Source: Paenibacillus sp. Soil750 (GTDB lineage: Bacteria; Bacillota; Bacilli; Paenibacillales; NBRC-103111). Taken from it: a DNA stretch of 64,000 nt. Of this stretch, positions 16,401-25,871 are shown one piece after another. The stretch lies in NCBI RefSeq assembly GCF_001428045.1, contig NZ_LMSD01000015.1, positions 28,957 through 92,956 on the forward strand, read 5' to 3'. Both the position numbers and the translations under genes were made by a program. Each line of letters starts with the position of its first letter. Positions within the stretch are counted from its first letter, which is position 1. Below the pieces are notes generated by a model. It had not been told where the DNA came from. It searched no databases and saw nothing but the letters and a program-made list of their open reading frames with translations.

Positions 16401-17282
16401 ATGGATAAAGTCATGTCTAACAAATCCATGATTGCGATCTACGTGATTCCCGCGTTATTTCTGCTGCTAGCCTTGATCTATATGCCGATTATAATGACCG
16501 GCTATTACGGGCTTATGAAATGGGATGGCGTAGGCAAAATGAGTTTCATCGGTTTGCATAATTATGTCGAACTGCTTAAGGATAAATTATTCTGGGGAAG
16601 CGCGAAGCACTCGTTTTTGCTGGCAATTTTCTCAACAATCTCTCTGCTTGGCTACTTGTTAGTCGCATTAGTACTCTCCGCAAACATTCGAGGGGCTAAC
16701 TTTTTTCGCAAAATCTATTTAATTCCTATGCTGCTTTCTTCTGTTGCTATCGCTCAACTATGGTTGAAAATATTCCACCCAACGAACGGGGTATTGAATG
16801 CTATCCTGACGTCTCTGGGGGTCACGCATACACCTGAATGGTTGTCCAATCCATCCATTGTTTTATACGCCATCTTTATGCCAATCTTGTGGCAGTACGC
16901 CGGTTTCTATATTTTAATTTACTATGCTGCTTTAAAAAATGTACCGACCTCGCTGATCGAAGCCGCACGTATCGATGGTGCAAGCCCATGGCGCATCGCC
17001 TTATCTATTCGTGTACCGTTAATCGCAGAAGTGATGAAAGTAACGGTCGTTCTGGCTGTCGTTGGATCACTGAAATATTTTGACCTGATCTATGTGATGA
17101 CTGGCGGCGGACCTAACGGATCCAGTGAAGTAATGGCCTCCTACATGTACCGGAAAGCGTTCAAAGGCTATGATTTTGGCTACGCCAGCGCAATCGGCTT
17201 CTTCTTACTCTTGATATGCCTCGTGGCTACGTGGTTAATCCGTAAAGCGACGGCGTCCAAAGATGATATCCAATACTCGTAA
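16401..17282 (+). CDS. ABC sugar importer, permease subunit (MalF/UgpA-like)
   Basis: A 293-residue permease with six membrane segments. The EAA loop that docks the ATPase is seen as EAARIDGASPWRIALSIRVP. ATG 16401 follows AAAGGGA; the longer frame from 16362 starts inside a stem-loop and would add 13 non-hydrophobic residues. It lies 21 nt before the partner permease. Together with the binding protein upstream it forms a CUT1-type importer without its own ATPase. Confidence 0.92.
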   Translation: MDKVMSNKSMIAIYVIPALFLLLALIYMPIIMTGYYGLMKWDGVGKMSFIGLHNYVELLKDKLFWGSAKHSFLLAIFSTISLLGYLLVALVLSANIRGANFFRKIYLIPMLLSSVAIAQLWLKIFHPTNGVLNAILTSLGVTHTPEWLSNPSIVLYAIFMPILWQYAGFYILIYYAALKNVPTSLIEAARIDGASPWRIALSIRVPLIAEVMKVTVVLAVVGSLKYFDLIYVMTGGGPNGSSEVMASYMYRKAFKGYDFGYASAIGFFLLLICLVATWLIRKATASKDDIQYS

Positions 17283-17303
17283 CGAAAGGAGATTCCGATT
17301 CCG

Positions 17304-18185
17304 ATGCAACTCGAAACCACCCGTCGTCAGGCACAGGCGCTAACCGTACGAAGCAAGCTACCTGGACAAATCGGATATGGCGTACTCTATATCGTGTTAT
17401 CGATTGTCGCCGTGATTCAGATTTTCCCGCTCTTGTGGCTCATGCTATTCTCCTTGAAAAATAATGAGGAAATCTTCAATCTAGCCCCGATGGCATTCCC
17501 AGAGAGACTGCGTTGGGAGAATTACGAGAAGGTCTGGACGCAAGGCCATATCAATAGTTACTTTTTTAACAGCGTCTGGATGACGTTGGTGTCGGTTGGG
17601 GTCACGGTTTTATTAGCAAGCTTGGTGACATTCGCTTTGACCCGGATGAAATGGAAGCTGCAATCCTTTGTGCTGGGTCTGTTTATGGTTGGGATGATGA
17701 TTCCCGTGCACTCGACGCTCATCCCCTTATTCAGTATGTTTATGAAAATGAACCTAACCAACCATCCGTTGTCGATCATTTTGTCCTACATTGCTTTTAA
17801 CTTACCGATTACGATCATGATTATGCTCGGCTTTTATTACACGCTGCCGCGTGAAGTAGAAGAAGCTGCCGTTATGGACGGTTGCTCCGTGAATCGCATT
17901 TTCTTCAGCATTACGCTGCCGATGACGGCATCTGTGTTATCTACCGCTGTGATCATCAACATGATCTATAATTGGAATGAGTTTATTTTCGTGAATACGT
18001 TCATCTCCTCGGAAAAGTACAAGACCTTAACCGTGGGCGTTCAGAATTTCGTCGGCCAATATACAACCGATTGGGGTGCGATTGGCGCGACGCTGATGAT
18101 CAGTATTTTGCCTATCATGATCGCGTTCATTTTATTGAGCAATCGGATCGTTGAAGGAATAGCTGCGGGTTCGGTAAAAGGATAA
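17304..18185 (+). CDS. ABC sugar importer, permease subunit (MalG/UgpE-like)
   Basis: A 293-residue permease with six membrane segments and the EAA loop EEAAVMDGCSVNRIFFSITLP. The C-terminus ends in EGIAAGSVKG, the usual ending of CUT1 MalG-type subunits. AAAGGAGA at 17284-17291 precedes ATG 17304. It is the last gene of the importer unit and is followed by a perfect terminator hairpin. Confidence 0.93.
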   Translation: MQLETTRRQAQALTVRSKLPGQIGYGVLYIVLSIVAVIQIFPLLWLMLFSLKNNEEIFNLAPMAFPERLRWENYEKVWTQGHINSYFFNSVWMTLVSVGVTVLLASLVTFALTRMKWKLQSFVLGLFMVGMMIPVHSTLIPLFSMFMKMNLTNHPLSIILSYIAFNLPITIMIMLGFYYTLPREVEEAAVMDGCSVNRIFFSITLPMTASVLSTAVIINMIYNWNEFIFVNTFISSEKYKTLTVGVQNFVGQYTTDWGAIGATLMISILPIMIAFILLSNRIVEGIAAGSVKG

Positions 18186-18197
18186 TGATCGTAGAGG

Positions 18198-18223
18198 AGT
18201 CCCCGTAAATCGGGGACTTTTTT
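18198..18223 (+). terminator. Rho-independent terminator of the importer operon
   Basis: GTCCCCG (18199-18205) pairs with CGGGGAC (18211-18217), followed by six T bases. Confidence 0.92.
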
Positions 18224-18279
18224 GCGATAGTCGCGCTGCATGCACCGCTTCGAAAGCATTTCTCCCGCATTAGGACCAG

Positions 18280-19404
18280 TCACTTCATGGGTCCCATACT
18301 TCCTAATATAACCTTAACGGAAACATGAATGTCTGCCTCTGACAGCGCTTCTCCCCAATGATCCTCCACTTTCTTGTATTGACGATATTCATGAGCCCGT
18401 GCGTAGAGACCAAGCCCGATCGGATCGATTTGATGCTTCTGAAAGTTCTTAATAAGGTTCTCGAATTGCTTTTGCACATGTGCAGAAATCATCTTCTCTA
18501 ACTCTTTTCCATTTTTTCGCACATCAAAGGGGAATAAACGTTCAGTAAGGCCGGCTGGCATTTTAATGTTGATATCGAACCGAAACTTGTTCTGATTGTA
18601 CGAGGCTTTTATTTTCGTTTTCATTCCTTGAACCGATATACTTAAGTGGTCTGTATGAAATGGACCGCTCTTCTTTTCGCCAGGAATTGGAAGTGTTAAG
18701 CTTACAGTCTTTTTGGCGTTTCTATTCAATATTTGAAGTAAAATAGTTTCCTCTGTGCTCAGCGAAGTGGCATATTTCCCTTTATGATCTAGCAGTGTTA
18801 CGCCAGCCAGGCTGATCTGGTTGGTCTTGTCCAACTGGATTTCGGAGATATAGGGCGTCACCCCCTTCTCATACATTTGCCAGTGCAGATTCTGCAACGT
18901 TGTTTTTACCGTTTCCGATCTAGCACTTTTCGTGTCGACCATCCCACGCAACAATAAAGGTAACATCGGCTGATCTTTCGGTTGTAGGTAGATAATGTCG
19001 GAGATCGATCCATCGAAAGCGATGATTCTTGGAGTTAATGGATTTTTCATATCACGAAAGAAGACGTCCAGTATCGGAAACCAGTCTTCGTGTTCCAGGA
19101 TGCGTTTCCCTATAAGCATGACCTGAACCTTTCTGCCTGTAATAACACCTGGTGCAAATTGATCTTGTTCCTCTCTCGATTGACGAATCGTTTGCGACTT
19201 CACTTCGACTTCTAGTGTTTTCTTCTTGATATCTCTACCGTATGAAGGGCTGTGCAAATATACAAGTAAGTTGTTTTCATTGTCGAGATCCAAGCCGAGA
19301 GCGAGATTGTTGGTGGAATCCTCCAAATCCAACCGGTCACTACACCCCGGTGCGATAGCCAACATCATAATCATTAAAAAAAGGTATAGTGGCCGCTTGT
19401 TCAT
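18280..19404 (-). CDS. Spore germination lipoprotein, GerC family (second copy in operon)
   Basis: A 374-residue GerC lipoprotein with signal peptide and lipidated Cys21 (IAPGC). The C-terminal part has DPIGLGLYARAHEYRQY and ADIHVSVKVILGSMG. ATG 19404 is the start: it follows GGAGGA and overlaps the preceding gerB stop as ATGA, whereas GTG 19419 does not fit the ribosome binding site. It closely resembles the GerC at 20524-21645, including the N-terminus MNKR and LDxEDS. It is the last gene of the A-B-C-B-C operon. Confidence 0.92.
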   Translation of the reverse strand: MNKRPLYLFLMIMMLAIAPGCSDRLDLEDSTNNLALGLDLDNENNLLVYLHSPSYGRDIKKKTLEVEVKSQTIRQSREEQDQFAPGVITGRKVQVMLIGKRILEHEDWFPILDVFFRDMKNPLTPRIIAFDGSISDIIYLQPKDQPMLPLLLRGMVDTKSARSETVKTTLQNLHWQMYEKGVTPYISEIQLDKTNQISLAGVTLLDHKGKYATSLSTEETILLQILNRNAKKTVSLTLPIPGEKKSGPFHTDHLSISVQGMKTKIKASYNQNKFRFDINIKMPAGLTERLFPFDVRKNGKELEKMISAHVQKQFENLIKNFQKHQIDPIGLGLYARAHEYRQYKKVEDHWGEALSEADIHVSVKVILGSMGPMK

Positions 19405-20501
19405 ATGTGCTTCCTCCACCCCAAACGATCATGTATCCATACATATAGGAGTAAACAAGCAGGAACCAAGTACTCGACAACAAGGCCAATCTGACCAAGT
19501 AAAGTATTCATCCGTTCGCTCTGAAAAAAAGTAGGCATGAAGAAATACGTGCCCACAGCGAGGAATAGCCATAGTATTCGCAAATGATTGCGGTGGTCCT
19601 GCTTTCCGATTAGCCAAGTTGTGCAAAAAACGCTCATATACATCGTAGGTATCCATGATAATGAAAAGATAAGTAAATAAAACGCAAGGAATATCACTTC
19701 GATCCGCGCTATAAACTTAAACTCAATCGTTTTCAATACATTGATCGTCGGTTCGTTGTACGCCATAATTTCATCTGGACTGAAATAGACGAAACAGATA
19801 ACGGCAATGAACAAATACATGAGCATCGTCAGTAGATACGAGATAATGATTCCGGCTGAGGCCATCCGCTTGTTTTTGAGAAACGGATACAGAATAAACG
19901 TGGTTGAAAAACCTACATGATAATAGAACGTGCTAGGTACCGCTGAGAATATAGGCTTCCATCCTTCCTTAAGCACAGGAAGCAGACGGAGCCAGTGAGC
20001 GTCCTTAAGCGGAATCAAATAAACGAAGGGGATCCATAATGAAAGGAGGATAATCACTTCCACATATCTGCCCAATATGCGAGGGCCGTTCCGCACAATG
20101 ACATAAGTGGGAATGAGCAGTAGAAGCATAATGATATACGCCGGAGTTTGCTGCAGAAGATATTGTTTTGTAATCAATATTGTATAGATAAGACCAGTGT
20201 ATCCGTAGAAAAAAAGATATAGAGCAAATAGGACGGCTCCCACTTTACCTGCCCATTTGCCCACATACACCGTCAATAGATCTAACAAGGTGCCATCTGG
20301 GTACTTCTTCATCACTTGTATGACGATTAAACTCGCTGCAGTAGAGATCAACCAAACGATGATGAGAGCGATCCAGCCTGACGTACCTGCCTTTTCGGCT
20401 AATACTCGCGGCAGCGACAAAAAACCGATGCTCACTACCATACCAAAGTTGAGAAAAATATATTGCATGAAGGTGATTTCATTCAGTGCATATTTTTTCA
20501 C
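19401..20501 (-). CDS. Spore germination permease, GerB family (second copy in operon)
   Basis: A 366-residue protein with about ten membrane segments, clearly paralogous to the GerB at 21642-22742: both begin MKKYA.NEIT.MQYIFLN and both contain GKQDHRNHLRILWLF. The start is GTG 20501 after AAGGGGGGAC; no ATG is available in that position. It sits 22 nt after the first GerC and overlaps the second GerC by 4 nt. Two B subunits fed by one A subunit could give receptors of different specificity. Confidence 0.92.
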   Translation of the reverse strand: MKKYALNEITFMQYIFLNFGMVVSIGFLSLPRVLAEKAGTSGWIALIIVWLISTAASLIVIQVMKKYPDGTLLDLLTVYVGKWAGKVGAVLFALYLFFYGYTGLIYTILITKQYLLQQTPAYIIMLLLLIPTYVIVRNGPRILGRYVEVIILLSLWIPFVYLIPLKDAHWLRLLPVLKEGWKPIFSAVPSTFYYHVGFSTTFILYPFLKNKRMASAGIIISYLLTMLMYLFIAVICFVYFSPDEIMAYNEPTINVLKTIEFKFIARIEVIFLAFYLLIFSLSWIPTMYMSVFCTTWLIGKQDHRNHLRILWLFLAVGTYFFMPTFFQSERMNTLLGQIGLVVEYLVPACLLLYVWIHDRLGWRKHI

Positions 20502-20523
20502 TTGCTGTCCCCCCTTAGAGCTA

Positions 20524-21645
20524 TTACTTCACTGTTCCCATAGCGCCTATGATTGCTTTCACGGAAACGTGAATGTCGGCTTTGGCCAGCGTTTCACCCC
20601 AATGATCTTCCACATTCTTGAAATGGCTATATTCGTGCGCCCGCGCGTAGAACCCGAGCCCTATCGGATCGATTTTATCCGCTTGTATTTTTTTTATGAG
20701 GCTTTCCAACTGCTTTTGCAATTGTTCGGTAATTTTATTCTCCAACTCTTTCCCATGATTTCGCACGTCGTGAGGGAACATAAGCTCGGATAGTCCAACG
20801 CGCATGGTAATGTGCATATCGAACTGAAAGTTGTCCCTGAGGTGGGAGGTCTTGATTTTCACCTTTATTTTATCAGCGTTTAAACTTAATTTGTTTGTAT
20901 GAAATGGTCCGATCTTCATCTCGCCGGGAATGGGGATTGTTAAGCTGACGGTCTTTTTCGTACTGTTTTGCAATATTCGCAATAGAATACTTTCCTGTAT
21001 ATTCAGAGAATCAGCAAAATTCCCTTTATGATCCAGCAGTGTTATGCCTGTCATCGCAATCTGTTTATCTTTCACCCGAACTTCAGAGATGATGGGAGTG
21101 CTACCCTTTTCACTTATTTGCTCGTGAAGCCCTTGCAAAGTCGTATTTACCGTTTCCGATGTGGCATCCTTCGTATCGATCATTTCCCGCAGCAATAAGG
21201 GCAGCATCGGCTGATCTTTCTGATTTAGGTATACAATGTCAGAGAGAGGTCCATCGAAAGAAATGATCCTTGGAGTTAACGCATTCTTCGGATCACGAAA
21301 CCAGACATCCGTTAGTTGGAACCAATTTTCTTGCTGCAGGATTCGCTTAGATAACAGTATGACTTGAATACTTCTGCCTTGGAAAACACCCTGTGTATAA
21401 CTGTCCTGTTTTTCTCTTGATTGACGATTCGTCTGTGGTTTCACCCTAAGTTCACGCGTTTTTTTCTCGACATCTTTACTGAAAACAGGAGATGTACTAT
21501 ATACAATGAACTCGTTTTCTTTATCGAGATCAAAACCTACTAATAAGGCAAATGAGGAATCTTCCATATCTAACCTGTCACTGCAGCCTGGAATGATGAC
21601 GACAACCATCGCGATGAGCATAATTGGAAGGAGCCGTTTGTTCAT
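20524..21645 (-). CDS. Spore germination lipoprotein, GerC family (first copy in operon)
   Basis: A 373-residue lipoprotein with lipidated Cys21 (IIPGC), and the family's C-terminal DPIGLGFYARAHEYSHF and ADIHVSVKAIIGAMG. The start ATG 21645 overlaps the upstream gerB stop as ATGA and follows GGAGGA. The sequence 20502-20523 is the short gap to the next gerB. Similar throughout to the GerC at 18280-19404, so the B-C pair was duplicated as a unit. Confidence 0.92.
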   Translation of the reverse strand: MNKRLLPIMLIAMVVVIIPGCSDRLDMEDSSFALLVGFDLDKENEFIVYSTSPVFSKDVEKKTRELRVKPQTNRQSREKQDSYTQGVFQGRSIQVILLSKRILQQENWFQLTDVWFRDPKNALTPRIISFDGPLSDIVYLNQKDQPMLPLLLREMIDTKDATSETVNTTLQGLHEQISEKGSTPIISEVRVKDKQIAMTGITLLDHKGNFADSLNIQESILLRILQNSTKKTVSLTIPIPGEMKIGPFHTNKLSLNADKIKVKIKTSHLRDNFQFDMHITMRVGLSELMFPHDVRNHGKELENKITEQLQKQLESLIKKIQADKIDPIGLGFYARAHEYSHFKNVEDHWGETLAKADIHVSVKAIIGAMGTVK

Positions 21646-22742
21646 ATGCGCTTCCTCCACTGAAAACGATCATGCATCCATAAATAGATGAGTAAGCAAC
21701 AGGGAAAAACGTATTCAATTCCAAAACCAACCCGAGTAAGGAAATCATTCATGCGATCGCTCTGATTAAATGTTGGGATGAAGAAAAACGTACCCACAGC
21801 AATGAATAACCACAATATCCGCAAATGATTGCGATGATCCTGCTTTCCGAGCAACCAGCTAGTGCAAAAAACGCCCATGTAGATAGCGGGTATCCATGCT
21901 AATGAGAAAATAAGCAAAAAAAATGCGATAAACAGCACTCCTATCCGTTCTACAAACTTAAACTCGATAGATTCTAAGATACTAATCATGGGTTCGTTGT
22001 ACTTCTGAATTTCATCCGGGCTGTAATAGGCAAAACAGATAACCGTAATGAACAAATACCCAAACATCGTCAGTGTATCGGAGATCATAATAGCACTAGA
22101 AGCCTTTTCTTTGTTCTTCAAAAACGGATACAAAATAAACGTTGTAGCAAATCCGATATAAGAAAAGAACGTTGTAGGTACTGCTGAGAATACGGGAATC
22201 CAGCCTTCCTTTAATATAGGAAACATATTGAGCCAGTTGACGTCCTTGAGTAGAAGCAAATATACAAATGGTATCCACCCAGAGATCATTAAAACAATTT
22301 CCGCATATCTGCCCAAGACGCGAAGTCCATTACGTGCAATCACATAAGTGGGAATGAGCAATAACAGCATGACGATAAATGCCGAAGTTTGCGGCAAAAG
22401 CCATGCCTTCGTAATCAATACCGCCTGAACGAGCCCCGTGTAAGCGTAATAAAAGAGATAAAGAGCAAAAAAGATGGCAGCCACCTTGCCTGTCCATTTG
22501 CCCAAATATCGTGTTAGTAGATCAAACAATGTTCCTTCGGGGTACCTTTTCATCACCTGAATAACAATTAAGCTTGCTGCTACCGTAACAGCCCAGCCGA
22601 TGATGAGTGCGATCCAGCCATCCGTACCTGCCTTTTCAGATAATTTCCGTGGCATCGACAAAAAGAAAACACTGATTTGAATGCCGCTATTCAGAAAAAT
22701 ATATTGCATAGTGGTGATCTCGTTGAATGCATATTTCTTCAT
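21642..22742 (-). CDS. Spore germination permease, GerB family (first copy in operon)
   Basis: A 366-residue permease-like subunit with about ten membrane segments. ATG 22742 overlaps the gerA stop as ATGA, and its own stop overlaps the gerC start the same way. It is the more likely original partner of the GerA upstream, since these three genes form a complete coupled gerABC set, while the following B-C pair is attached through a 22-nt gap. Confidence 0.93.
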   Translation of the reverse strand: MKKYAFNEITTMQYIFLNSGIQISVFFLSMPRKLSEKAGTDGWIALIIGWAVTVAASLIVIQVMKRYPEGTLFDLLTRYLGKWTGKVAAIFFALYLFYYAYTGLVQAVLITKAWLLPQTSAFIVMLLLLIPTYVIARNGLRVLGRYAEIVLMISGWIPFVYLLLLKDVNWLNMFPILKEGWIPVFSAVPTTFFSYIGFATTFILYPFLKNKEKASSAIMISDTLTMFGYLFITVICFAYYSPDEIQKYNEPMISILESIEFKFVERIGVLFIAFFLLIFSLAWIPAIYMGVFCTSWLLGKQDHRNHLRILWLFIAVGTFFFIPTFNQSDRMNDFLTRVGFGIEYVFPCCLLIYLWMHDRFQWRKRI

Positions 22743-24277
22743 TTCCCATCACCTTTTGGACGATTTGATCCTTGTTTCTGCGATTGAATCGCTCTTGTGC
22801 CTAAAGGCCGCTTGACCATTTTCCACAGCGGTAAACGGACGAACGTATCTTTCCAATCCGCAAATCGTACCGGTGCGAAAGGGGTACCGTACGGTGTTCC
22901 AAGCGATTCGAGCGCAATCAGATGCCCAATCAAGGTCATCGATGCAATAATGACGCCAACAAAGCCGAACATGGAGGCAGCTATCATCATGAAGAAGCGG
23001 ATAAGCCGGACGGCTGCGACCATATCATAATTAGGCAGGATGAACGATGCAATGGCCGTAAAGGCGACGACAATAACCATGATATTGCTGATAAGTCCAG
23101 CTTGAACGATTGCTTGTCCAATAACAATGCCCCCGACTATACCAACGGTTTGCCCAACCGGAGCAGGGAGACGCACCCCAGCCTCCCGCATCATTTCTAG
23201 CGTTACCTCCATGATGATCGCTTCCACAAATGGAGGGAATGGTACTCGACCTCTGAACTCGCCAATCGTGAGAAGTAATTTAACAGGAATGATCTCGAAG
23301 TTATAGGAAATGACGGCAATGTAGAACGCCGGCAAAAAGATTGCGACGAAAAATGCGAACATCCGCAGCAGTCGTATAAAAGTGGAGATCGACCAGCGTG
23401 TGCTGTAGTCGTCGATGTTTTGAAAAAACGACATGAATGCTACCGGTGCTATCAATACGCTTGGTGAACAGTCTACGACAACAGCGAATCTTCCTTGCAA
23501 TATTTGTGAAGCCGCAGCATCCGGTCTTTCTGTTGTAATAAATTGAGGAAATGGCGAATACGGATTGTCCTCGATAAACTCTGCTAACTCGCCTGTGTTA
23601 AGGATGACATCGACATCAACTTGCTGAATCCGGCCTTCCAGTTCTTTCAGTACCTCAGGATGAGCCACATCGGCTAAATATAAGATAGAAATTAAGGTGT
23701 TTCCTCTTCGCCCAACCACCAGTTCTTTAATTTTCAATTCACGGTTTTGAATATAGCGACGGATTAAGGCAATATTCTGACTGCCTGTTTCAACAAAGCC
23801 TTGATGCGCTCCTTTTAAAGAAACCTCGATCTGTGAGTCTTCAATCGCCCGCTGCGGCCAGCCTTGCGTCCCTAAGGCGGAGGCTTTTGTCCGCCCATTA
23901 ACAAAGAGAACACTATTGCCTTGGAATATGGCATTCTCGACATGCGGCCAAGTAAATAAGCTTTGAATTTGTCCTACATTTACCGTAATATCGTCAACCG
24001 CATTCCCGTTTCCCGTTTCAAATTGCAGGGGGCGGAGCACATTATTATTAATTGAGTTTTTATCTACTAGTCCATTTAGGTAGACTAGCGCTGCTTGGTC
24101 TCCAGATTTCTTAATGATAAAATGCCGCACAACTAGGTCGGGGGTTTGACTGAACTGACTATGTAAATAGGTTATATTTTGCACCAAAGACGAACTTATG
24201 GTGTTGCTAGGCGGCTGATTGACTTGTTCTTGAACCGAAAGATACTTCTTTCTTCCGAACCAGTTTGAAAATAGCAT
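22739..24277 (-). CDS. Spore germination protein, GerA family A subunit
   Basis: A 512-residue A subunit. The hydrophilic N-terminal domain (1-280) includes YSPFPQFITTERPDAAASQILQ, and about five membrane segments lie between 285 and 465. A Lys/Gln/Arg-rich tail ends the protein. It begins a five-gene operon (A-B-C-B-C) on the minus strand. A near-consensus sigma-G promoter lies 37 nt upstream of the ATG. The ribosome binding site (GGTGAAG) is weak compared with the other ger genes. Confidence 0.93.
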   Translation of the reverse strand: MLFSNWFGRKKYLSVQEQVNQPPSNTISSSLVQNITYLHSQFSQTPDLVVRHFIIKKSGDQAALVYLNGLVDKNSINNNVLRPLQFETGNGNAVDDITVNVGQIQSLFTWPHVENAIFQGNSVLFVNGRTKASALGTQGWPQRAIEDSQIEVSLKGAHQGFVETGSQNIALIRRYIQNRELKIKELVVGRRGNTLISILYLADVAHPEVLKELEGRIQQVDVDVILNTGELAEFIEDNPYSPFPQFITTERPDAAASQILQGRFAVVVDCSPSVLIAPVAFMSFFQNIDDYSTRWSISTFIRLLRMFAFFVAIFLPAFYIAVISYNFEIIPVKLLLTIGEFRGRVPFPPFVEAIIMEVTLEMMREAGVRLPAPVGQTVGIVGGIVIGQAIVQAGLISNIMVIVVAFTAIASFILPNYDMVAAVRLIRFFMMIAASMFGFVGVIIASMTLIGHLIALESLGTPYGTPFAPVRFADWKDTFVRLPLWKMVKRPLGTRAIQSQKQGSNRPKGDGK

Positions 24278-24313
24278 CGATCTTCACCACGCTCATCCCA
24301 TATTCTTTTCTTT

Positions 24314-24343
24314 TATTATGCAAGATTATGGGAATTTTATTCA
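24314..24343 (-). promoter_or_regulatory. Sigma-G promoter of the A-B-C-B-C ger operon
   Basis: On the minus strand TGAATA (24343-24338), a 17-nt spacer and CATAATA (24320-24314) match the sigma-G consensus at nearly every position. This implies forespore-specific transcription, as known for ger operons. Confidence 0.75.
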
Positions 24344-24392
24344 TGCTTGCTCCCATTTCGAGAAGTCTCTTAAAGGGGGGGATAATCTGTTT

Positions 24393-24421
24393 TTTACAAA
24401 ATCCCTACACTACATTACAAT
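24393..24421 (+). promoter_or_regulatory. Sigma-A-like promoter of rarD
   Basis: TTTACA (24393-24398), a 17-nt spacer and TACAAT (24416-24421) form a good vegetative promoter 70 nt upstream of the rarD start. Confidence 0.65.
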
Positions 24422-24491
24422 AGAGTAGTTATTAACCTGCGGACAAATTTTATGAGAATTGTGTTACTTGAAAGTGAAATGAGGTTTTACG

Positions 24492-25376
24492 ATGAAAAAA
24501 GGTCTTGGCTATGCCATTATTGCTTACATTGCTTGGGGCTTGCTGCCTGTATATTGGAAGCTTTTCGGGTCGTTGATGGCTGGAGAAATATTATCGCATC
24601 GCGTGATTTGGTCATTCGTGTTTATGGCGATTCTGATTGTCGCTGGAAAAGGCAAATGGCAACAGTTTCGCAGCCTGATCACGAATCGCACCACCTTATT
24701 ATTAGTGGGGGCGAGTAGTTTGTTGATCAGCACCAATTGGCTGATCTTTATTTGGGCCGTTAATAATGGGCATGTGATCGAGACGAGTCTCGGCTATTAC
24801 ATCACGCCACTTTTCAACATTATGCTGGCAGTGCTGTTCCTTCGTGAGAAGCCGACGGGCAGACAATGGCTGGCTGTGGCTTTGGCAGGAATCGGTGTCT
24901 TGATCGCCACCATAGACTACGGCAGATTTCCGTGGGTATCCCTCACATTAGCAGGTACCTTTGGCTTATATAGCCTTGTGAAAAAAAGAGTCACCTACGA
25001 TGCCGCAACCGGCCTCGCTGGAGAAACAGCGTTCGTTTTCCCGATCGCTCTTGCCTACGTCATCTACTTATTTGCTACGCATCAGGATGCTGCGTGGTCA
25101 CTGCCGCCGCTGACGTTGATCATGCTTTTCCTAGCAGGTGCTGCTACTGCGCTGCCCTTGCTATGGTTCGCCAAAGCCGCGTCACAGCTGCCGCTATCTA
25201 TGCTAGGCTTCATTCAGTATATCGGCCCGTCGATTACACTTCTGCTTAGCGTATTCGTGTTTAAAGAGAAATTTTCACCTATGCTATTGATTAGCTTTGC
25301 TTTTATCTGGAGTGCACTTATCGTTTATGCCTTTGCATCAATCCGCGTAGCGCGATCGGCAGCAGTTACGGAATAA
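24492..25376 (+). CDS. rarD: RarD-like EamA family transporter
   Basis: A 294-residue membrane protein with about ten hydrophobic segments in two EamA half-repeats. The N-terminus GLGYAIIAYIAWGLLPVYWK and the segment WLIFIWAVNNGHVIETSLGYY are characteristic of the RarD group. Relatives are annotated as chloramphenicol-sensitive proteins or amino-acid exporters; the true substrate is uncertain. ATG 24492 follows TGAGG. The gene is transcribed divergently from the ger operon and stands alone. Confidence 0.9.
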   Translation: MKKGLGYAIIAYIAWGLLPVYWKLFGSLMAGEILSHRVIWSFVFMAILIVAGKGKWQQFRSLITNRTTLLLVGASSLLISTNWLIFIWAVNNGHVIETSLGYYITPLFNIMLAVLFLREKPTGRQWLAVALAGIGVLIATIDYGRFPWVSLTLAGTFGLYSLVKKRVTYDAATGLAGETAFVFPIALAYVIYLFATHQDAAWSLPPLTLIMLFLAGAATALPLLWFAKAASQLPLSMLGFIQYIGPSITLLLSVFVFKEKFSPMLLISFAFIWSALIVYAFASIRVARSAAVTE

Positions 25377-25387
25377 GTTAGTAGAAG

Positions 25388-25625
25388 TAAAATGTACAGC
25401 TAATATTGCCGTTTCATCTGAGATTTAGCGAATAGATGGAAAAAGTACAGCTAATATGAGCAGGATTGGCGGTTTGGTCGATTTTAGTGGAAATTAACTG
25501 TAGTAAATCCATCTATTGCTTCTGAATGGGGAGAATCGGCAAAATTAGCTACATAAAATCCATTTAATTTGTTTGGACGGCGGAGAACAGGTCAGTCGGT
25601 AAAAGTAGCCAAATTTCCAGCTACC
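25388..25625. repeat. Intergenic repeat cluster, GTACAGCTAATAT family
   Basis: In the 495-bp gap 25377-25871, GTACAGCTAATAT occurs at 25394 and 25445 (51 bp apart). Degenerate inverted copies follow (CGGCAAAATTAGCTAC, CGGTAAAAGTAGCC), and AATAGATGG and CCATCTATT occur in inverted orientation. No frame looks coding. The remainder of the gap holds a terminator and the operator-like repeats of the regulator gene. Confidence 0.55.
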
Positions 25626-25637
25626 CATAGCACAAAG

Positions 25638-25676
25638 AACCCCGCTCGAGAGCGATTCTCGAACGGGGTTTTTCTT
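25638..25676 (+). terminator. Strong rho-independent terminator
   Basis: AACCCCG and TCGAGA pair with TCTCGA and CGGGGTT around a short GC-containing loop, followed by TTTTTC. Confidence 0.85.
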
Positions 25677-25719
25677 CTCACGTGTCGCGGTATTCATAGA
25701 CTTAGGAATCGGCATAATA

Positions 25720-25755
25720 TTTCATTTTAGTGAAATGAAATTGAAATAAAATTTC
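25720..25755 (+). promoter_or_regulatory. Operator-like palindromes upstream of the RpiR/MurR regulator gene
   Basis: TTTCATTT (25720-25727) and AAATGAAA (25733-25740) form an 8-bp inverted repeat. GAAAT and ATTTC (25743-25755) form a second one around AAA. The 12-mer AAATAAAATTTC (25744-25755) is found again at 26828-26839 upstream of murQ, which suggests one regulator binds both. Confidence 0.5.
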
Positions 25756-25871
25756 CTTAATGGCATTGAATTTTACAGATAATTTACAGAAGGATCTTGT
25801 GTTTTCGCCTAATTATCCGTATGATGGAGGTGATTTCAGCACGGATAATCTATAGTGAGTAGGGAAACTAT

